Below, piece after piece: positions 49,523-59,577 of a stretch of 59,577 nt of DNA. The stretch is from Pseudomonadota bacterium (lineage in GTDB: Bacteria; Myxococcota_A; Polyangia; Haliangiales; Haliangiaceae). The notes under the pieces are model-generated. The model was not told the origin of the DNA. It saw nothing but the letters and a program-made list of their open reading frames with translations, and searched no databases. The stretch is from positions 1-59,577 of the forward strand of contig JAKSDA010000571.1 in the NCBI GenBank assembly GCA_022360315.1, written 5' to 3'. Position numbers and translations under genes: made by a program. Position 1 is the stretch's first letter, and every line of letters starts with the position of its first letter.

Positions 49523-49759
49523 ATGCTGCGTGATCGCCGCGCTCGTCTGGCCGAAAAACAAACCCAACTGGCCAGGGCCCTGACCGCGGGCTCGCCGCCG
49601 CCGGCCGAATTCGACGCTCTGGCGGTGGCCCGCGCCGCTCTATCCATCGCCAAAAACGCGCCCGGATCGCCGCTCATTGCCACTGTCAGCACCACGATTG
49701 TACGCCTTCGGGCGGGCGCCGATTGTGGCACCGGGGGCGCCGATTGTGGCACCGGGTAG
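49523..49759 (+). CDS. Small hypothetical protein, 78 residues
   Basis: The ATG follows a perfect AGGAGG (49511-49516) at a 6-base spacing. The peptide starts MLRDRRARLAEKQTQLARAL and continues with a helical, Ala-rich segment. The end holds a duplicated GADCGTG, which suggests slippage at the C-terminus. It is probably a small cytosolic helical protein; no function is recognised. A further open, uninitiated stretch upstream (about 49402-49520, LSPYEAAYLAAIARVRDHAR) has protein-like composition and may be the end of a lost partner gene. Between this gene and gyrA no other gene was seen. Confidence 0.5.
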   Translation: MLRDRRARLAEKQTQLARALTAGSPPPAEFDALAVARAALSIAKNAPGSPLIATVSTTIVRLRAGADCGTGGADCGTG

Positions 49760-50035
49760 TGGACCTGGTCGGGCGCAGTAAGCCCTCGCCCGATGGCTGA
49801 ATGTCTGTCGGCGCGGTCAGGAACCGGTATCGAGCATCCGATAGCGTCGCGGTCGATTGCAACGCGAGCGTGCCGGCTTGCGACGCCCGGTTCTGGCGGG
49901 GTGGAATGGCCCACTCTGCGCCGATGAGCCCACCCCTCTCAGCTTCTGTGCAGGGCCGCGGGGCAGCCCGCCGCCCGACATTTAACTAGCTGATTTTAAT
50001 TGAAAAATACATCGCTACCCGGAGCCGCTGCGACG

Positions 50036-50064
50036 TTGCATGACGGCGCTGCGTGGGATATAGA
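50036..50064 (+). promoter_or_regulatory. Sigma-70-type promoter of gyrA
   Basis: TTGCAT (50036-50041) and TATAGA (50059-50064) are separated by exactly 17 bases. Transcription would start near 50071, giving a leader of about 40 bases with GGAG at 50103-50106 before the gyrA ATG. Confidence 0.6.
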
Positions 50065-50112
50065 GTACCGCCCTAACGCCTCGCAATCCCGTCGCTCTTT
50101 CCGGAGATTTGG

Positions 50113-52876
<2,764 letters not shown>

Positions 52877-52884
<8 letters not shown>

Positions 52885-54166
52885 CTCAGTGGTTTCGGGC
52901 GAGCTGTTTGCTCGTGCCCGCAATCGGATTCCCGGCGGGGTCAACTCGCCAGTTCGCGCATGCCGCTCGGTCGGCGCCGACCCTGTATTCGTTTCGCACG
53001 GCGACGGCTGTTACATCACCGATGCTGACGGCAAGCGATATATCGACATGATCTCGAGCTGGGGACCGCTGATCTTGGGCCACACTCACCCAGAAGTCAT
53101 GGAAGCGATCTCCGAGGCCATGGCCTCGGGGACGACTTTCGGCGCGCCGACTGAACTCGAGGTTCGCTTTGCCGAGGCGATCTGCGACGCTGTGCCGTCC
53201 ATCGAAAAAGTGCGCGCCGTGTCCTCGGGCACCGAGGCGACTATGTCGGCGCTGCGTCTGGCCCGCGGTTTTACCGGGCGCGATCTTCTCATCAAAGCCG
53301 ATGGCGGCTATCACGGTCACGTCGACTTTCTCCTTGTCGCCGCCGGCTCGGGAGCGGCCACCCTGGGCATTCCCGGTTCCCGCGGCGTGCCCGAAAGCGA
53401 GGCCAAAAACACGCTCCTGGTCCCCTACAACGACCTGGATGCGGTCCGCCAGGCATTTGAAGCCCATCCCGATCGCATTGCCGCTCTGATCATCGAGCCG
53501 GTTGCCGGCAACATGGGTGTCGTGCCCCCGGCCGACGGGTACCTCGCCGGCCTGCGCCAACTCACCAAGGAGCACGGCGCCCTGCTGATTTTCGACGAGG
53601 TCATCACCGGATTTCGGGTCGGCTACGGTGGGGCACAGACGCACTATGGCGTCTCGCCCGACCTTACCTGCCTGGGCAAGATCATCGGCGGCGGACTGCC
53701 GGCAGCTGCGTTTGGCGGCCGTGCCGATATCATGGATCACCTCGCGCCCGACGGCGAGGTCTACCAGGCCGGCACTCTCAGCGGCAATCCCATGGCCATG
53801 GCGGCCGGGATCAAAACCATGGAGATTCTCCGCAGACCGCGTACCTACGAGCGCCTGGAAACCCTCGGCGCCAGGCTCGAACGCGGTCTTCACAGCGCCG
53901 TGCAGAAAGCCGGTGTTAAGGCCTGCATCAACCGTGTGGGATCGGCCATGACCCTGTTCTTCACCGCCGGACCGGTGGCCGACTACGGTTCGGCCAGGCG
54001 TTCGGATACCGAGCAGTACGGGCGGTTTTTCTCGGCCATGCGCCAGCATGGCATCTTCATAGCCCCGTCGCAGTTCGAGGCCATGTTCGTGTCGCTGGCC
54101 CATTCCGACAATGATATCGACGAGATCGTGAGCAAGGCCGAGGACAGTCTGCAAGTTGTCGGGTAG
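52877..54166 (+). CDS. hemL: Glutamate-1-semialdehyde 2,1-aminomutase
   Basis: A 429-residue PLP enzyme producing 5-aminolevulinate in the C5 route to haem. Typical segments are RIPGGVNSPVRACRSVGADP, ISSWGPLILGHTHPEV, SSGTEATMSALRLARGFTGR, IIEPVAGNMGVVPP, LIFDEVITGFRV and the PLP-lysine motif CLGKIIGGGLPAAAFGG. I chose the ATG at 52877 because AAAGGAG lies 6 bases upstream and it gives the standard N-terminus; the open frame extends 49 codons into gyrA. The 8-base overlap implies translational coupling with gyrA, an unusual pairing of supercoiling and haem synthesis. Confidence 0.94.
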
Positions 54167-54185
54167 CGGTTGGTCCGCTTCGCAT

Positions 54186-54205
54186 GGTCGGCCGGAAGGC
54201 CGATC
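54186..54205. terminator. Hairpin downstream of hemL
   Basis: A stem centred on TCGGCC-GGAA-GGCCGA (54188-54203) with a GGAA tetraloop lies 20 bases after the hemL stop. It lacks a T-tract. It may end the gyrA-hemL transcript. Confidence 0.4.
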
Positions 54206-54333
54206 GAAGAGTCTCGCCGCGTGGGTAAAAATCGGGTGGGGACACAAAGGATTGCGAGAGTTTGCGATTGACGAGACTTCCTGCAGCGTGTTACGAGGCG
54301 GCCGATTCTCGAAGTACATCCAACCGTTCGGAG

Positions 54334-54579
54334 ATGACGTCGGCAAACGAAAAGACCAAGGGCCGCAAGGCGTTTGAAGCCTATTCGCTGGCTTCTGTCG
54401 GGCTTGAAATGGGTGTCGCAGTGTTTCTCGGCTGGCTCGTCGGCCAGTGGCTCGACAAAAAATTCGACACCGATCCGTGGCTCATGTTGGTCTTTCTCCT
54501 GGTCGGTATCGCGGCCGGGTTCAAGGCGCTGTTGCGCGCGGCAAAGCAAGCGAAATCGAGTATTAGAGAATCGGATTAA
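54334..54579 (+). CDS. atpZ: AtpZ/AtpI-like ATP synthase-associated membrane protein
   Basis: An 81-residue protein with two membrane helices (SVGLEMGVAVFLGWLVGQWL and LMLVFLLVGIAAGFKALLRA) joined by DKKFDTDPW, the classic pattern of the small protein encoded ahead of F-type ATP synthase genes. It may help assemble the c-ring or carry divalent ions. The ATG at 54334 gives the conserved length, although GGAG is immediately adjacent to it. In-frame TTG codons upstream (54262) are alternatives. Confidence 0.8.
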   Translation: MTSANEKTKGRKAFEAYSLASVGLEMGVAVFLGWLVGQWLDKKFDTDPWLMLVFLLVGIAAGFKALLRAAKQAKSSIRESD

Positions 54580-54648
54580 ATAGAGGCGCATGGCACCCCC
54601 GAGCGTGATATTCGACAAAACATCATTCGACACGGATTCAAGGCCACC

Positions 54649-55068
54649 ATGGACGTCAACTCAATACGCAGGATCGAGCGCCTCAACTACATGTTGGGCG
54701 GCGTACTCATCGCCACAGCGGCACTCTTGATGCCGCGGGATACGGCGCTCGGAGTTCTGGTCGGGGTGGTTTTGGCATGCGCCAACTTCAGTATCATGCG
54801 CCGCGTGATCCCCGGCTGGATGCGTGCGGCGTCGCACAACGGCGGTGGTGCGCGCGGTTTGTTTTTGGTGCCCAAGATGGCTCTGCTCATGCTCGCGGTC
54901 GTTCTGGCCCTGGCATTTTTGCCCATTGCTGCCGAGGGGCTGGCCATCGGGTTTTCGATTTTTTTGCTTTCGATCGCGATCGAAACCGTTCGCTACATGT
55001 CGTCATCGCCGGCCGATCCCTCGCGTGCCGACGGCAACGACTCCGGAGCGGGCGATTCAGAGAGGTAA
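54649..55068 (+). CDS. atpI: ATP synthase subunit I-like protein
   Basis: A 139-residue membrane protein with four predicted helices (MLGGVLIATAALLMP, GVLVGVVLACANFSIMRRVI, VPKMALLMLAVVLALAFLPI, GLAIGFSIFLLSIAIETV). It lies directly ahead of atpB, 3 bases from its ATG, as AtpI proteins do in many delta-type bacteria. The C-terminal tail is polar and acidic. Function: probable c-ring assembly factor. Confidence 0.75.
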   Translation: MDVNSIRRIERLNYMLGGVLIATAALLMPRDTALGVLVGVVLACANFSIMRRVIPGWMRAASHNGGGARGLFLVPKMALLMLAVVLALAFLPIAAEGLAIGFSIFLLSIAIETVRYMSSSPADPSRADGNDSGAGDSER

Positions 55069-55071
55069 GCC

Positions 55072-55851
55072 ATGGGCGAGCACGGAACCTGGTTCGATTA
55101 CCTTTATAAGTTCGATTGGTGGAGCAACTTCTCGCACAGCTTGCAGGGCAGTCTGGGCCGCGACTGGGAGGTTGTACCGTTTGCCGGAACCCACTGGACA
55201 CTCACCCACGTCATGGTGGCGTTCACGGTTGTCCTATTCGTCCTCTACGGCGCTCTGCGGTTTCGCACCTCGGTGGTCGGACGCGGTCGTGATGGGCTGA
55301 TCCCGCCCGCCTCGTTTAACCTGCGCCACCTTTTCGAGCTCATCTGTGACGCCACCATGGGCATGATGATCAGCGTCATGGGCAGCGAGGAGAAAGCCAA
55401 GCGGTTTTTCCCGATCATTGCCTCGCTGGCGTTTTTTATTCTATTTTGCAATCTGGCTGCGTTGATCCCGGGCCTTGCTCCGGGCACTGATACGCTCAAG
55501 ACCAATGTGGGTCTGGCCGTCATGGTGTTTTTGTTGACCCATTTTTACGGTCTCAAGGAACACGGCGTCGCCTATCTCAAACACTTCTTGGGGCCGATGA
55601 TCTGGCTGGCGCCGCTCATGCTGCCGATCGAGCTGGTCAGCCACGTCGCCCGTCCGGTGTCGCTGTCGTTGCGCCTGATGGGCAATATGGTTGCCGATCA
55701 CAAGGTCATTTTTGCCTTTTTCACCCTGGTACCGTGGCTCATCCCGGTGCCATTTTATTTTCTCGGAATGCTGGTCTGCGTGGTGCAAACGCTGGTTTTC
55801 TGCCTGCTATCGGTGGTGTATTTCGCTCTGGCCATCGCCCACGACCACTAG
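55072..55851 (+). CDS. atpB: F-type ATP synthase subunit a
   Basis: The 259-residue membrane subunit that forms the proton half-channels against the c-ring. The essential Arg lies in LVSHVARPVSLSLRLMGNMV, followed by ADHKVIFAFF. Other helices include FFPIIASLAFFILFCNLAAL, with IPGLAPGTD following, as usual for subunit a. It starts 3 bases after atpI and 67 bases before the atpE ATG. The remaining Fo/F1 genes (atpF, atpH, atpA, atpG, atpD, atpC) are not in this window, so the operon is split. Confidence 0.95.
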   Translation: MGEHGTWFDYLYKFDWWSNFSHSLQGSLGRDWEVVPFAGTHWTLTHVMVAFTVVLFVLYGALRFRTSVVGRGRDGLIPPASFNLRHLFELICDATMGMMISVMGSEEKAKRFFPIIASLAFFILFCNLAALIPGLAPGTDTLKTNVGLAVMVFLLTHFYGLKEHGVAYLKHFLGPMIWLAPLMLPIELVSHVARPVSLSLRLMGNMVADHKVIFAFFTLVPWLIPVPFYFLGMLVCVVQTLVFCLLSVVYFALAIAHDH

Positions 55852-55918
55852 TCGTGGTCTACCGGCTCGCGGGCTCAGCACGACACATGGAAAATCGACG
55901 TCAAAGGGAGACAACGCT

Positions 55919-56263
55919 ATGGTGAATCACACCTTCAAGTACTTGCTCATGTTGGGTACCGGTCTGCTGGTTCTGTGCATGAGTGCCCTCGCATTTGCCC
56001 AGGACGGTGCCACTACGGTCGAGGCCGCCCGGGCCGGAAGCGGTGGATGGATCGGCCTCGGTGCCGGTCTTGGCATTGGTCTGGCCGCATTCGGCGGCTC
56101 ACTCGGCCAGGGCCGCGCTGCCGGCACTGCGCTCGACGGCATTTCGCGCAACCCGGGTGCGTATGACCGCCTGTTCACGCCCATGATTCTCGGCCTTGTG
56201 CTCATCGAATCACTGGTCATTTACGCGCTCATCATCTCGTTTTTGCTGCTCGGCAAAATCTGA
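55919..56263 (+). CDS. atpE: F-type ATP synthase subunit c with N-terminal leader
   Basis: A 114-residue proteolipid. Beyond the usual hairpin of about 80 residues it has an N-terminal extension with a signal-like segment (LMLGTGLLVLCMSALAFAQD), probably cleaved. Helix 1 contains GGSLGQGRAAGTALDGISRN; helix 2 contains LVLIESLVIYALIISFLLLG with the ion-binding Glu. Gln in GQG and Ser after the Glu (IES) are residues also seen in sodium-binding rings, but proton rings can share them. AAGGGAG precedes the ATG by 8 bases. No atpF follows: the gene ends the cluster at a strong hairpin. Confidence 0.92.
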   Translation: MVNHTFKYLLMLGTGLLVLCMSALAFAQDGATTVEAARAGSGGWIGLGAGLGIGLAAFGGSLGQGRAAGTALDGISRNPGAYDRLFTPMILGLVLIESLVIYALIISFLLLGKI

Positions 56264-56282
56264 GTACTGCGCCCGCAACCAG

Positions 56283-56305
56283 GGTGCAACTACGAAAGTT
56301 GCACC
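56283..56305. terminator. Strong hairpin after atpE
   Basis: GGTGCAACT and AGTTGCACC form a perfect 9-base stem with the loop ACGAA, 20 bases after the atpE stop. There is no T-run, so it may act as a Rho-associated or mRNA-stabilising structure. Confidence 0.6.
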
Positions 56306-56411
56306 TGAGACGCGCAATGTACGTTCGGCGATCTGAACCTTGCGCCCATCGGTCGGGTGCATCAGACTGTTGGTAAGATGCGGTTGATCGATTTCGCGGA
56401 CAGATCGTTGC

Positions 56412-57125
56412 ATGGATGACGCGACGCTCATTCTACTCGGCACTGCGGCCTCGATCGGTTTTCTGCATACACTGATCGGCATCGACCATTCGCTTCCTTT
56501 CGTTGTGGTCGGGCGGTCGCGTGGATGGTCGCTTGGCAAGCTCCTGGGTGTGACAGCTCTTTGCGGTCTCGCCCATGTCGCATCTTCGGTCGCCATCGGT
56601 GCGATCGGATTGGCCATGGGCATCGCTGTCGACCGGATGGAGTGGATCGAGTCATCGCGCGGTGAGCTGGCTGCCTGGCTGCTCATCGGGTTGGGCCTGG
56701 CCTACGCCGTGTGGGGTCTGTATCGGGCGCGCAAGGGCCAGCTCCACAGTCATTTCCACGTCCACGAGGACGGAACTGTCCACAGCCACGAACACGCTCA
56801 CGAGGGCCAGCACAGCCACGTTCACGCGCGTGCTCGTGAAAATGCCGTCACCGCTGCCATGTTGTTTGTCGTGTTTCTGCTCGGTCCGTGCGAGGCGCTC
56901 ATTCCAATTCTCATGGTACCGGCAGCTACACAATCATGGATCGCGGTGGCGGCTGTGGTTTTTGTCTTCGGCGCCGTGACCATCATGACCATGCTGGTGC
57001 TGGTAAGCCTCGGCCATTTCGGCCTGCGCTGGCATTTCTCGGCTTTTTTCGAGCGCCACATGACCACTCTGGCCGGTCTTGCCATTGCTGCCAGCGGCAT
57101 TGCGATGCAAGTTTTCGGAATTTAG
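56412..57125 (+). CDS. NicO/UreH-like metal transporter with His-rich loop
   Basis: A 237-residue membrane protein with about six helices. Helix 1 carries GFLHTLIGIDHSLPFVVVGR, an HxnDH motif as in nickel/cobalt permeases. A cytosolic or periplasmic loop is packed with histidines (HSHFHVHEDGTVHSHEHAHE and further), suited to binding Ni2+, Co2+ or Zn2+. Helix 4 has VFLLGPCEALIPILM. It fits the UreH/NicO/RcnA group; import or export cannot be told. It sits alone between the atpE hairpin and another inverted repeat overlapping its stop. Confidence 0.78.
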   Translation: MDDATLILLGTAASIGFLHTLIGIDHSLPFVVVGRSRGWSLGKLLGVTALCGLAHVASSVAIGAIGLAMGIAVDRMEWIESSRGELAAWLLIGLGLAYAVWGLYRARKGQLHSHFHVHEDGTVHSHEHAHEGQHSHVHARARENAVTAAMLFVVFLLGPCEALIPILMVPAATQSWIAVAAVVFVFGAVTIMTMLVLVSLGHFGLRWHFSAFFERHMTTLAGLAIAASGIAMQVFGI

Positions 57126-57171
57126 CGTCGGCAATCGGGATCGGCGATCGGCAATCGGCTTCGGCCGACGC
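57125..57171. terminator. Inverted repeat at the end of the metal transporter gene
   Basis: GCGTCGGC (57125-57132, sharing the last base of the stop codon) and GCCGACGC (57164-57171) can pair across a loop that contains a doubled GGCAATCGG. It could be a terminator without a T-tract. Confidence 0.4.
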
Positions 57172-57263
57172 CGCATTGTGCTGCCATTTGCGGTCGGCCT
57201 GGTCCTGCTGGTCATTGCTACCGCGTGGCGCTATCCTACCTTTGCCATCGGAGATCGCGGCCC

Positions 57264-57533
57264 ATGCATTGCGAGCCAACCAGTATTCCAGATGTAGAGC
57301 TGCTCCTGGCGACAAGACTGGGCGATCACTGCGGATTTCTGTCCGAGACGTTTCACGCCCACACCGTGCGCAAGTACGGTATTCACGACAGGTTTGCTCA
57401 GGAAAATCACACCAGGTCTATTGCCGCGGGGGCAGTCTTGTCAGATAGGGACCAGAAAAATCCATACGGGCGTGATTTTTCGTCACCTTTCGACTATCGA
57501 CCGAATTCCTGGCAGCCGGGAAGCCCGTCATGA
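57264..57533 (+). pseudogene. rmlC (dTDP-4-dehydrorhamnose 3,5-epimerase) N-terminal remnant
   Basis: The frame starts like an RmlC protein: IPDVELLLATRLGDHCGFLS, then ETFHAHTVRKYGIHDRFAQE, then NHTRS. Family members continue with VRGLHFQ and a cupin barrel of about 120 more residues. Here the match ends at about 57430 and unrelated sequence runs to a stop overlapping the rmlB ATG. RmlC and RmlB are steps of the same dTDP-rhamnose pathway, so this is a truncated operon member. A functional rmlC, and rmlD, must lie elsewhere if rhamnose is made. Confidence 0.7.
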
Positions 57534-58585
57534 CAGCGCGTATTCTCGTCACCGGCGGCGCTGGATTCATCGGCTCGTCACTCGTGCGCCAGCTCATCGA
57601 CGAGACCGACTCGTACGTCATCAACGTGGACAAGCTGACCTATGCGGCGAGTCTGCAATCACTCGAATCCGTTGCCAAGAGCGATCGCTATCATTTCGAA
57701 AAAGTCGATATTTGCGCGCGCAACGAGCTCGTGCGGATATTTGCCACCTGCCGGCCGACCGCGGTGATGCATTTGGCCGCCGAGTCTCACGTCGACCGGT
57801 CGATCGATGGCCCTGCTGTCTTTGTTCAGACCAACGTGGTGGGGACCTATACACTGCTCGACGTTGCCACCGAATACTATCGCCAGCTCGGTGCCGAGGA
57901 GCGGGCTATATTTCGCTTTCACCACGTATCGACCGACGAGGTCTTTGGCTCGTTGGGCGCACAAGGGCTGTTTAGCGAAGAATCGCCCTATCGACCCAAC
58001 TCGCCCTATGCGGCGAGCAAGGCGGCGGCGGACCATTTCGTCCGGGCCTGGCACCACACGTTTGCTCTGCCCATCGTACTCAGCAACTGTTCCAACAACT
58101 ACGGTCCTTATCAGTTCCCCGAAAAGCTCATTCCACTGATGATACTCAAGGGCTTGCAGTGGCAGTCTCTGCCGATCTACGGCACTGGCGACAACATCCG
58201 CGACTGGCTACACGTCGAGGACCACGCCAGAGCGCTGCGTCTGGTTGTGCAGGAGGGCAGACTGGGCGCGAGCTACAATATTGGTGGTCACAATGAAAAA
58301 ACCAATCTCGAAGTGGTTCATACTCTATGCGACCTACTCGACGAGCTGCGGCCGGAACCGGGCAGGAGCCGCCGCGATCTGGTCTCATTCGTCAAAGACC
58401 GGCCGGGGCACGATCAGCGCTATGCCATTGATGCCAGCCTGATCGAGCGAGAGCTGGGTTGGCGGCCGCGGTACACCTTCGCGACCGGATTGCGGCAAAC
58501 CATCGCTTGGTATCTCGATAATCAGGGCTGGTGGCGAGACATACAGGAGCGGCAGTACCGGGGCGAGCGTTTGGGCCAGGGATAG
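57530..58585 (+). CDS. rmlB: dTDP-glucose 4,6-dehydratase
   Basis: A 351-residue extended short-chain dehydrogenase giving dTDP-4-keto-6-deoxyglucose. It shows the NAD site ILVTGGAGFIGSSLVRQL, AAESHVDRSI, the catalytic YAASKAA with the TDEVFGS loop (VSTDEVFGSLG), SNCSNNYGPYQFPEKLIPLM and DRPGHDQRYAIDASLIEREL. The ATG has GGGAAG upstream and overlaps the rmlC-remnant stop. Its sugar product feeds rhamnose or other deoxyhexose synthesis for envelope polysaccharide. rmlA follows. Confidence 0.95.
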   Translation: MTARILVTGGAGFIGSSLVRQLIDETDSYVINVDKLTYAASLQSLESVAKSDRYHFEKVDICARNELVRIFATCRPTAVMHLAAESHVDRSIDGPAVFVQTNVVGTYTLLDVATEYYRQLGAEERAIFRFHHVSTDEVFGSLGAQGLFSEESPYRPNSPYAASKAAADHFVRAWHHTFALPIVLSNCSNNYGPYQFPEKLIPLMILKGLQWQSLPIYGTGDNIRDWLHVEDHARALRLVVQEGRLGASYNIGGHNEKTNLEVVHTLCDLLDELRPEPGRSRRDLVSFVKDRPGHDQRYAIDASLIERELGWRPRYTFATGLRQTIAWYLDNQGWWRDIQERQYRGERLGQG

Positions 58586-58641
58586 AATCGGCCGGGGCAA
58601 ACCCGGCTCGCCGGGTCGTGGAGACTCATGGAGAGAATGAT

Positions 58642-59514
58642 ATGAAAGGCATCATCCTGGCGGGAGGGGCGGGTACCCGCCTGCATCCCATCACCATCTC
58701 GGTGAGCAAGCAGCTCTTGCCGCTCTACGACAAGCCGATGATCTACTATCCGCTCTCAGCTCTCATGTTGGCGGGGATTCGCGACATTCTGATCATTACC
58801 ACACCGCGCGACCAGGCTGTTTTTCAAGACCTCCTGGGCGACGGCCAGCAATGGGGTTTGCGATTCGAGTACGCCGTGCAGCCGAGCCCGCAGGGGATTG
58901 CTCAGGCCTTTCTCATCGGCGAAAAATTTATTGCCGGACAACCGTGCTGTCTGGTCCTCGGTGACAACATCTTTTACGGGCACGGTCTGGTCGACATCCT
59001 CGAAAACGCAGCAACTCTGCAAGCGGGCGCGCTGGTGTTTGCCTATTACGTGCGCGATCCTCAGCGCTACGGCGTCGTCGAATTTGATCGCGATGGCAAG
59101 GCATTGAGTATCGAAGAAAAGCCCGCTCACCCCAAATCGTCCTGGGCAGTGACCGGACTGTATTTCTACGACAGCCTGGTGGTCGATATCGCAGCCAGTC
59201 TCGAGCCGTCCGAGCGCGGCGAACTGGAGATCACCGACGTCAATCGCCGCTACCTGGACAACCAACAACTGCGAGTGGAGCAGCTCGGACGGGGATTTGC
59301 CTGGCTCGACACGGGAACCTGCAACTCTCTCCTGGAAGCGTCCGAGTTCGTGCGCACCATCGAGTCGCGTCAGGGACTCAAGATCGCTTGCCTCGAAGAG
59401 ATCGCCTACCGCAAGGGCTGGATCGAGCGCGAGGCCGTGCGAGCAGCTATCGCCAAAATGGGCAAGTCACCATATTGTGAGTATTTGCACGATCTGCTCG
59501 ATTCACCGATGTGA
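58642..59514 (+). CDS. rmlA: Glucose-1-phosphate thymidylyltransferase
   Basis: A 290-residue nucleotidyltransferase forming dTDP-glucose from dTTP and glucose-1-phosphate, the first pathway step. Motifs are MKGIILAGGAGTRLHPITIS, VSKQLLPLYDKPMIYYPLS, QPSPQGIAQAFLIGEKFI, VLGDNIFYGHGL, and FAWLDTGTCNSLLEASEFV. I chose the ATG at 58642 with GAGAGAA upstream; the frame extends 37 unconserved codons into rmlB sequence. It lies 56 bases downstream of rmlB, almost certainly co-transcribed. The remaining 63 bases of the window show nothing. Confidence 0.95.
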   Translation: MKGIILAGGAGTRLHPITISVSKQLLPLYDKPMIYYPLSALMLAGIRDILIITTPRDQAVFQDLLGDGQQWGLRFEYAVQPSPQGIAQAFLIGEKFIAGQPCCLVLGDNIFYGHGLVDILENAATLQAGALVFAYYVRDPQRYGVVEFDRDGKALSIEEKPAHPKSSWAVTGLYFYDSLVVDIAASLEPSERGELEITDVNRRYLDNQQLRVEQLGRGFAWLDTGTCNSLLEASEFVRTIESRQGLKIACLEEIAYRKGWIEREAVRAAIAKMGKSPYCEYLHDLLDSPM

Positions 59515-59577
59515 TCTCGAGAGCGGTGTCTGCGCCGTGGCTAACTAGTTCCCGTCCCTAAATCCTTAATGTGCTGA

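Overview
The window is GC-rich and tightly packed. It reads as chromosomal DNA of a Gram-negative bacterium, most likely a myxobacterium (Myxococcota) or a close relative. The evidence is a lipoprotein-rich gene set, a small Cys-patterned N-terminus (CGKDTDC...ICSSAGRC at about 45.15 kb), a PUFA-synthase-like megasynthase, and an atpZ-atpI-atpB-atpE block lacking the F1 genes. The phylum call is inference; no rRNA or tRNA gene was seen. There is also no CRISPR array and no complete insertion sequence.

Layout. 1-1.3 kb is a graveyard of gene fragments: a cut IS630-type transposase, a Tat-like leader remnant and an NmrA-like fragment. 1.5-9.0 kb holds carbamate kinase, a zinc-ribbon/TerB protein, an IS630 N-terminal remnant, and on the minus strand pyruvate phosphate dikinase, a PQQ-type sugar dehydrogenase lipoprotein and an ornithine cyclodeaminase-like protein. 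9.4-26.5 kb is the centrepiece, four co-directional genes: an acyl-CoA dehydrogenase; a 2982-residue KS-AT-KS-ACP(x4)-KR-DH synthase; a single-chain acyl-CoA carboxylase of about 1867 residues with the eukaryotic order BC-BCCP-central-CT; and an Sfp-type phosphopantetheinyl transferase. An XRE/STAND regulator follows at 26.75 kb.

29.5-46.6 kb is accessory: a peroxiredoxin-like lipoprotein, a GH3 glycosidase, a dienelactone hydrolase fusion, an IS110 remnant, a Uma2 nuclease, an S1-domain protein, a quinohaemoprotein alcohol dehydrogenase, a frameshifted small gene, a 63-residue protein plus benzoate-CoA-ligase-like enzyme, a DUF5916-like outer-membrane protein and a repeat-bearing beta-propeller lipoprotein. 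46.7-59.6 kb is housekeeping: rnr, gyrA-hemL, the ATP synthase membrane-sector genes, a NicO/UreH-like metal transporter, and rmlB-rmlA preceded by an rmlC remnant.

How the main system may work. The carboxylase would make malonyl-CoA, the AT (HAFH signature) would load it onto the tandem carriers, two complete ketosynthases would elongate, KR and DH would process, and the PPTase would activate the carriers. There is no enoyl reductase, chain-length factor or thioesterase domain. The acyl-CoA dehydrogenase is therefore a candidate for adjusting saturation or feeding starter units. The strangest point is that all four carrier domains have threonine where the phosphopantetheine serine should be. 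Either the PPTase tolerates Thr or the carriers are not conventional.
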